64,000 bases of DNA, taken from the NCBI GenBank assembly GCA_033961575.1, contig CM066740.1, forward strand, positions 60,147,213 to 60,211,212, in the 5' to 3' direction. Source of the stretch: Aselliscus stoliczkanus (lineage: Eukaryota; Chordata; Mammalia; Chiroptera; Hipposideridae). Both the position numbers and the translations under genes were made by a program. Numbering within the stretch: the stretch's first letter is position 1; every line of letters begins with the position of its first letter. A model generated the notes under the pieces. The model did not search any database. It had not been told where the DNA came from and saw nothing but the letters and a program-made list of their open reading frames with translations. Positions 56,150 to 64,000 of this stretch are shown here, in pieces.

Positions 56150-58975
56150 GGATGATGTGATTACACCTATATCAAAAAACTCAATCAGCAATTAATAACC
56201 TTCCACAACAGAAAGCACCAGGTCCAGTTGGGTTCACTGATGAATTCCACCAAACATTTAGGGCAGAAATTATACCAATTCTCTAAAATCTCTTTCAGAG
56301 GGTATAAATAGAGGAAATTCTTCCTAACTCATTCTATGAGGCCAGCATTAGACTAATACCAAAAGCAAAAAAAAGACTACAAGAATAGATAATACAGACC
56401 AATATCTCTCATGAACATAGATGCTAAAATGTTCAACAAAATATTAGCAAATTGAATCCAACAATGTATAAAAAGAATTATACACCAAAGCAAGTTGGAT
56501 TTATACCACATATGCAAGACCAGTTTGACATTTGAAACTTAATTAATGTAATCCATCACAATGACACAGTATAAAAGAAAAATCACATAATCATATTAAT
56601 AGATGCTTAAATATCATTTGACAATACCCAACATCCTTTCATGATAAAAACTCTCAGTAAACTAAGAATACAGAAGTTCTTTAACTTGATAAAGAGTACC
56701 TACAAAAACTACTGCTAACATCATATTTAATAAGAAATTCAAAGATTTCTCACAAAAATGAGGAAAAAGCAAGGATGTCCCCTCTTACCCATCCTTTTCA
56801 ATATCATACTGGACATTATAGCTTATGCAGTAAGATAAGAAAGCTAAATAAAAAGGTTTACCAATTGGGAATGAAGAAGTAAAAATGTTGTTCACAGATG
56901 ACATGGTTTTCTATATAGAAAATCCAAAAAATCAACAAAATAACCCTCCTGGTACTAACATGTCATTATAGTAAGGTTGTGGGATAGATGGCCAGTATAC
57001 AAAATTAATCACTTTTCTGTAAATCAACAATGAACAAGTGGAATTTGAAAGTAAAAACACAATACCATTTTCATTACCACACACAAAATATATAGATATA
57101 AACCTACAAAATATGTTCATAATATTAATGGGGAAAATGACAGAACTCTTAAAAATAAAATCGAACATGAACTAAATAAATGGAGATATAGTCTATGTTT
57201 ATGGTTTAGAAGACTCAATATTGTTATGATGTCTGTACTTTCCAACATGAACTATAGCTTCATTGCAGCCCCAATTAAAACCTTAGCAAAGAAGCAAAGT
57301 CCCAGAGAGGCAAAAGACCCAGAATAGTCAACACAGTATTGAAGGAGAGGAATAAAATTAGAAGACTAACACTACCTGATTTTAAGACATTATAAACTAT
57401 ATTAATCAAGACAGTGTGATACTGATGAAAGAATAGACAAATAGATCAATGGCACACAATAGGAGGCCAGAAATATACCCCCATGTAATCAACTGTTTTT
57501 ACAGATAAATACAGTCTGTATTTATACTGATAATTGACAATAGAGCAATCGTAACACAATTGAACAAATATAGTCTCTTCAGCAAATGGTGGTGGAACAA
57601 CTGGACATTCACATGCAAAAAAAGTTGTATCTAAATACAGACATTACACTCTTGACAAAATTAACACAAAATGGATCATTGACCTAAATGTAAAATGCAG
57701 AACTATAAAACTAACATTGGAGGAAATGTAGATAACCTGCAATATGGTGATGACTTTTTAAATATAACCCCTTAGGTATGATCCATCACATATATAAGTG
57801 ACAAGCTGGACTTCATTAATATTAAAACCTTCTCTGCAAAAGGTAATGTCAGGAGAATGAGAACACAAGCCACAGGTGGGGAGAAAATGTCTGTAAAAGA
57901 CACATGTGATAAAGGCTATTATCTATCATGAAATGTACAAAGAACTCTTAAATCTCAACAAAAAGAAACCAAACAACCTGATTTTAAAATGAGCCAGATA
58001 CCTTAAATGACACCTCACTAAAGAAGCTATACAGATCACAGATATCATATAAAAACACTCCACATTATATGTCATCAGGGAAATGTAAAATAAAACAGCA
58101 ATCAGATATCATTGCACACCTATTAGAATGGCTAAAATCCAGAACACTGACAAGGCAAATGCTGGTGAGGATGTGGAGCAACAGGAACTCTCATTCATTG
58201 CTAGTTGGAATGCAAAATGATATGTTCAGTTTGAAAGAGTTTGACAGTCTCTTTCAAAACTAAAGATACAATTATCAAAGGATTCAGCAGTTTCACTCCT
58301 TCGTACTAATTTAACAAATGCATTGAAAGCTTATATACACACAAAAATCTCTATGTCAGCTTTATTCATAATTGCCAAAGCTTGAAAGAAATCAAGATGT
58401 CTTTCAGTAGCTGAATGGATAAATAAACTGTGTTACATTCAGGCAATGGAATGTTATTCAGTGCTAAAAATAAATAAGCTATCAAACCATGAAAATACAT
58501 GGATGAACCTTATATACATTTTACTAAATATAAGAAGTCAATCAGGAAAAGCTACAGACTGTATGATTCCAAATATATAACATTCTGGAAAAGGCAAAAC
58601 TATGGAGACAGTAAAAAGATCAGTGGTTGATAAGGGTTGGTGAAGGGAGAAATGAACAGGTGGAGCACTGATGATCTTTAGAGTTGGAAAAATACTCTAG
58701 TATCTAATGTTGTATATATAAATCATTATAATTTGTCTAAACCCATAGAATGTACACTACCGAGAGCAAACTCCAATGTAAACTACGGGCTCTGAGGAGA
58801 ATGATGTGTCTATGTAGGTTCATCAATTTTAACAAATGTACCACTCTGGTGGGGATGTTGATGATGGGGGAAGATATGCATGTGTGGTGGCAGGGGTACA
58901 TGGGAAATCTCTGTACCTTCTGTTCAATTTTTCTATGAACATAAAACTTATCTACAAAAGTAAAGTCTTAAATTA
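56150..58975 (+). mobile_element. L1-12: older L1 ORF2 and 3'UTR
   Basis: Continues directly after L1-10 with ORF2 text from before the reverse transcriptase ('aaagcaccaggtccagttgggttcactgatgaattcc'). It runs through 'aaaagcaaggatgtcccctcttaccc' (56766) and 'ttcacagatgacatggttttctatata' (FTDDM, 56890) to the C-terminus near 58560 and a 3'UTR ending in 'aacttatctacaaaagtaaagtctta'. No long frame remains. Confidence 0.8.
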
Positions 58976-59600
58976 TATTGACCATTTTACAGTGAAACGG
59001 AATTCATCATCATTGGAAACATCTATAGAAAGAACATCTACCCAAACTAAATATACTACTAGGTCATAAAGACTATCTCAATACATTTCAAAGAGGAGAA
59101 ATTTAAAGGTCACCTTATCTGATCACCATAGAATTACAGTATTTAAAATCCCAAATACTTTCAAATTGAAAAACAACTATTGGCTAAAGAAAGAGTCTAA
59201 TCTATAATTTTGACTATATAGAAAATGTCAATATTATTATTATATATTTAAACTTGACAAAAATTGCTGGAATTTTTATAGGGAAAAATATACAGATATG
59301 TTTTATTCCTGAAAATCAAAGAAAATAAAATTTCTAAGCATGCAAATGAAGAAATTAGAAAACTCCCAATCAAATAAACTGAAATTTAGCAATAAAAATT
59401 AAATAAGTAAAAAATAAGAAGAAATCAATGTACTAAACAGTACAGGAAAACAGTGGCATTGATAAATAAACTTAAGAGTGTTTACTTGAGGGGGGCAATG
59501 TTCTCACATATCTAATTAAGAGAAAATAAATATCCATGAATAGAATCAGAAAAGATATATAAAATTGCATAAAGTCCAAAGAAATATATTAACATAAATG
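58976..59600 (+). mobile_element. Possible ancient L1 endonuclease-region fragment
   Basis: 'aggtcataaagactatctcaatacatttcaaag..ggtcaccttatctgatcaccatagaatta' follows the order of the L1 ORF2 'GHK.SLNKFK..FSDH' segment but is highly diverged. The rest is AT-rich with nothing else recognised. Confidence 0.45.
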
Positions 59601-59609
59601 TTTATGTTC

Positions 59610-60480
59610 AAGTATTTTTTTAACTCAAGTGTAGTAGACATATAATATTAAATGAGTTTCAGGTATTCAATGTAGTTATTCAACATTTATATACCTTACA
59701 AATTGATCACTGCAATAAATCTAGTAACCATCTGTCACCATAAAAAATTACTACCATGCTATTGACTATATTTCCCCTGAAATCATTTTATAACTGGAAG
59801 TTTGTATCTCTTATTACCACTCATCTTTTTTTTTTTTTTTTTTGAGGACAGTGTCACTGGCCCTCATATGTGGGATCCGAACCAGAGCCGCCGGCCTCCC
59901 AAGCCAGCGCTTAACCACCGCGCCACTCAGCTGGCCCACATCATTCATCTGTTTTGATGATTGATAGTAGACAATTTGAAAGGTGTGAGGGTACATTTCA
60001 TATTGGTTTTGATTTGCATTTTCCTGATCATTACTGATGTTGCACATCTTTTCATGTGTCAGTTGACCATTTGAAAATTTTTCTTTGGAAAAAATGTCTA
60101 TTCAGGTCCTCCTCCCATTTTTTAATCATGTTTTTGTTGTTGAGTTGTATGAGGATTTTATATATTTTGGATATTAACTCCTTTTTCAATGTGTTATTTG
60201 TGAGTATCTTTTCCCATTTAGTGGTTTCCCTTTTCATTTTGTTGTTGGTTGCATTCACTGTGCAAAAACTTTTTGATGTACTCCCTTTTGTTTATTTTTG
60301 CTTTTATTGTTCTTGAATGGGGAGATATATCAAAAAATATTTCTTAGCTCAATGTTTACAGCCTATGTTTTATGGTTTCTGGTCTTATATTTAGGTCTTC
60401 CATCCATTTTGAATTTATTTTTGTATATGGTGCAGGAAAGTGGACCAGGTTTTCTTTTCTTTTCTTTTCTTTTTTCATTT
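59610..60480 (-). mobile_element. L1-13: old L1 3'UTR and ORF2 C-terminus
   Basis: 'tttcaggtattcaatgtagttattcaacatttatat..' is the complement of an old L1 3'UTR. From 59960 the text matches ORF2 C-terminal complement ('gatttgcattttcctgatcattactgatgttgcacatc..ttggaaaaaatgtctattcagg'). A short SINE interrupts it at 59827. Confidence 0.78.
59827..59937 (-). mobile_element. Short head-only SINE
   Basis: T-run at left (A tail), then the tRNA-related head complement with 'taaccaccgcgccactcagc'. A long A tail and few changes suggest a recent insertion. Flanks share 'tcatct' only roughly. Confidence 0.88.
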
Positions 60481-60640
60481 TCAAAAGCATTTATTTCATT
60501 CACATTATTTATATATGCAAAAAAAAAATCTCAGTTTTTAATCTTTATATCTGATTGTATCTGGAGAGCATTTACCAGTTTACCTCCTTTCCAAATAATT
60601 TTTCAGGAAATGTTTCCATTTTATTGTCCTTTCCCATTAA
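60481..60640. other. Unassigned short interval
   Basis: Between L1-13 and the tail of L1-14; nothing recognised. Confidence 0.4.
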
Positions 60641-62140
60641 AAATTTTTTTTATTAGTTTCAGATGTACAAAAGAATACAATAGTTATACTTTTCACCCCG
60701 TACAAAGTGACAACCTCCCTCCCCAATCCACTGACCCCATCCGCAACATCATATTGACTCCACTCCCCATACTATACTCCACATCCTGTGACTATATATA
60801 TATATATATAACTATATATAATTATAGTTGACTACAATATCATTCAACTTCAGCTTCATGTGTACAGTGCAGTGGTCAAGCCTCTACACTGTCCACGAAG
60901 TGGTCTCCCTAACAAGACGTGCCCATCTGACACTCTATAAAATATTTACAACATTATTGATTATATTCCCCAAACTGTTTTTTATATCCCTGTGGCAATA
61001 TTGTAGTTACCAATTTATGCTGTCTAATCTCTTCACCTTCTCTTTCATCCCCACCCACCTCCCATCTAACAAGCATCAGTTTTTCCTCTATATCTCTGAG
61101 ACTCTTTCTGTTTAGTTTGCTCATTTATTCAGTTCTGTAGAGTCTACATATAAGTGAGATCATATGGTATTTGTCTTTCTCTGACTGACTTCCACTTAGC
61201 ATAATGTTCTCTATGTCTCCATATCATTGCAAATGGTAAGATTTCATTCTTCTTACTCCATTATATAAAATGTACCACAGTTTCTAAATCCAGTCATCTA
61301 CCAATGGGCATTTTGGTTATTTCCAAGCCTTGGCTATTGTACATAGTACTGTAATAAATATAGGGCACATATATATTTTTGAATTAGCATCTTGGGATTC
61401 TCTGGATAGATACCCAAGAGTGGAATTGCTGGGTCACAAGATAGTTCTATTTCCAATTTTTGAGATATCTCCATATTATTTTCCATAATGGCTGCACCAA
61501 TCTGCAGTCCCACCAACAGTGTATCAGAGTTCCCTTTTCTCCACAACCTTGCCAGCACATGTTGTTTGTTGATTTATCGATGATAAACACTCTGACCAGA
61601 GTGAGGTGGTATCTCATTGTGGTTTTTATCTGCATTTCTCTAATGATCAGTGAGGTTGAGCATTTTTTCATATGCCTGTTGGCCCTCTTTATGTCCTCTA
61701 TATATCCTCTGCCCATTTTTTAATTGGGTTGCTTGGTTTTTTTGGTGTTGAGTTGAATGACTGTTTTATAAATTGTATAAATTTCGGATGTTAACTCCTT
61801 ATCAGATATATTGTTGACAAATACCTTCTCCCATTCAGTAGGCTGCCTTTTTGTTTTACTACGGTTTCCTATGCTGTGAAAAAGCTTTTAAGTTTGATGT
61901 AATTCCATATTTTTATTTTTTCTTTTACTTCCCTTGCCTGAGGGGATATATCAGTAAAAATATTATTCAGGGTAATGTCTGCAAATTTACTCCCTATGTT
62001 TTCTTCTAGTTTTATGGTTTCAGGTCTTACATTTAAGTCTTTGATCCATTTTGAATTTGTTCTCATATATGGCACAGGTAGGTGGTCCATTTTCATTTTT
62101 TTGCCTGTATCAGTACAATTTTCCCATCATCATTTATTAA

Positions 62141-62304
62141 TTTTTATTTAATTAAATTAATTAATTAATTAATTTTTTAGCTGAGCCATCCTGTTGGCAT
62201 CTCAGCAGCTGCTCATCTCGAGCCAGGAATCCAACTGGCCATGCTGTTGCTCAGAGCTCACACTCTTGAATGAGCTCTTAACCAACTGAACCACTTGGCT
62301 TGCC
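62141..62304 (-). mobile_element. Rhin-like tRNA SINE fragment
   Basis: 'gctgagccatcctgttggcatctcagcagctg..aaccaactgaaccacttggcttgcc'; the tail is an (AATT)n-type run. Flanked by CCCATCATCATTTATTAA (62123-62140) and CCCATCATCATTTATTAA (62305-62322). Confidence 0.9.
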
Positions 62305-62486
62305 CCCATCATCATTTATTAAATAGACTATATTTACCCCAATATAAATTCTTGCTTCCATTGTCATAGATTAAATGACCATATACAAATGGATTTATTT
62401 ATGGGCTCTCTATTCTGTTCCATTGATCAATGTGTCTATTTTTATGACAGTACCATACTGTTTTGATTACTATAGCCTTCTGGTTG

Positions 62487-62643
62487 TTTTTGTTTGTTTG
62501 TTTGTTTTTAGCTGAGCCATCCTGCTACCTGTTGGCAGCTCAGCAGCAGCTCAGCTCAGGCTGGGCATCGAACTGCTGTTGCTCAGAGCTCAGCTCGCAC
62601 TCTTGAGTGAGCTCTTAACCAACTGAGCCACACGGCTGGCCCT
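62487..62643 (-). mobile_element. Rhin-like tRNA SINE fragment with (TTTG)n tail
   Basis: Same type as 62141: 'gctgagccatcctgctacctgttggcagctcagc..aaccaactgagccacacggctggcc', with a (TTTG)n tail on the plus strand. About 40 bp of L1-14 expected at this point is missing, so the insertion carried a small target deletion or a later loss. Confidence 0.85.
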
Positions 62644-63565
62644 GCACACTTTTTTCTTATTTCTCAAGATTGCTATGGCTTTTTGGGGTCTTTTATGGTT
62701 CCATATAAGTTTTGGGATTATATATTCTATTTCTGAGAAGAATATCCTTGGTAGTTTGATAGGAATGGTGTTGAATATATATATTGCCTTAGGTAGTATT
62801 GGCATTTTAACTATATTAATTTTTCCTATCCATGAACATGGTATGTATTTCCATTTATTTGTATTTTCTTTGATTTATCTCTTCAGTGTCTTATAATTTT
62901 CTGGGTGCAGGTCTTTTATTTCTTTGGTTAAATTTATTCCTAGGTACTTTATTGTTTTTGAAGCAATAGTAAATGGGATTGATTTCTTGATTTTTACTTC
63001 TGATAGCTTATTATTGGAGTATACAAATGCAACTGATTTCTGAATATTAATTTTGTATCCTGCTAATATACTAAATTCATTCACCAGTTCTAATAGTTGT
63101 TTGGTGGAGTCTTTGAGATTATTTACATATAGCATCATGTAATCTACATATAATGACAATTTTACCTCTTCTTTTCCAATTTGGATGCCTTTTATTTCAT
63201 TTTCTTGTCTGATTGCTGTGGCTAGAACTTCCAGAACTATGTTGAATAAAAGTCATGAAAATGAGCAGCCATGTCTTGTTCTTGATCTTAAAGGGAAAGC
63301 TTTTAGCCTTTCCCCATTGAGTACGATGTTTGCTGTGGGCTTATCATATATGGCCACTATTATGTTAAGATATGATTCCTCTATTTCCAGTTTGCTAAGA
63401 GTTTTTTTTTTTTATCATAAATGACTGCTAGATTTTGTCAAATGCTTTTTCTGCATCTATTGATATGATCATATGATTTTTATTTTGTTGATGTGATGTA
63501 TGACATTAATTGATTTGAACATATTGAACCAACCTTGCATAACAAGAATGACTTCCACTTGATCA

Positions 63566-63700
<135 letters not shown>

Positions 63701-64000
63701 TTAGGATTAGAACAATAGTGGCACCATAAAATGTGCTTGGGAGCCTTCCCTCCTGTATTTCTTGGAATAGTTTGAGGAGAACAGGTATTAATTCTTTTTT
63801 GAATGTTTTGTAAATTTCATCTGTGAAGGCATCTTGTCCAGGACTTTTGTTTGTTGGAAGATTGTTGTTTATTGATTCCATTTCTTTGGTAGTAATCAGT
63901 CTGTTCAGAATTCCTGTTTTTTCTTGATTCAGACGTGAAAGATTGTATGCTTCTAGAAATTTATCCATTTCTTCCAGATTGTCTAATTTGTTGGCATATA

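Overview
This is a gene-poor, AT-rich stretch of mammalian nuclear DNA built almost entirely from transposable elements. I found no host protein-coding gene, canonical tRNA, rRNA or CRISPR array. The repeats are therian: L1 LINEs, MIR, an MLT1-type MaLR LTR and an ERVL-class LTR. The tRNA-derived SINEs end in a CCCCAATAAAATCTT-A(n) tail. From memory, that tail and a second SINE type resemble the Rhin-1 group of rhinolophoid bats, so a yinpterochiropteran bat with active L1s is the best guess (moderate confidence, inference). L1 copies are numbered L1-1 to L1-14 for reference.

Layout. 1-1805 is mostly unassigned DNA with one short SINE. 1806-13425 is L1-1 (+), a rearranged 3.4 kb element split in its early ORF2 by a full-length L1-2 (-, 3869-12136). 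13445-14924 holds an L1 scrap, a Rhin-like SINE, unassigned DNA and a MIR. 14925-19065 is L1-3 (+), internally deleted and hit by three SINEs, with two more SINEs at its 3' flank. 19640-26250 is older DNA with MIR, MLT1, ancient repeats and SINEs. 26251-27542 is a mariner transposon with TA duplications and matching terminal inverted repeats, inside an ERVL-class LTR. 28262-41365 is a three-level nest: L1-4 (-) holds L1-5 (-), which holds the youngest element, L1-6 (-, 30853-39000), with an intact ORF1. 41366-48117 holds L1-7 (+), an old L1 5' region and L1-9 (+), a second copy of the rearranged L1-1 type. 48131-58975 is L1-10 (+) and L1-12 (+). L1-10 contains L1-11, a truncated third copy of the rearranged type. 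59610-64000 is L1-13 and L1-14 (both -); L1-14 runs off the window.

How the parts relate. L1 ORF1p (RNA-binding chaperone) and ORF2p (endonuclease plus reverse transcriptase) copy L1 RNA and SINE RNA by target-primed reverse transcription. The target-site duplications and TTTT/AA-type cut sites visible here are what that machinery leaves. The observation most worth following up is the small family of chimeric, ORF2-deleted L1s (L1-1, L1-9, L1-11). They share the same breakpoints and a duplicated 3'UTR block, so they look like a non-autonomous L1 lineage that was copied after its rearrangement. The full-length elements also have an unusually long (about 2.7 kb) 5'UTR with three roughly 195-bp GC-rich tandem units.
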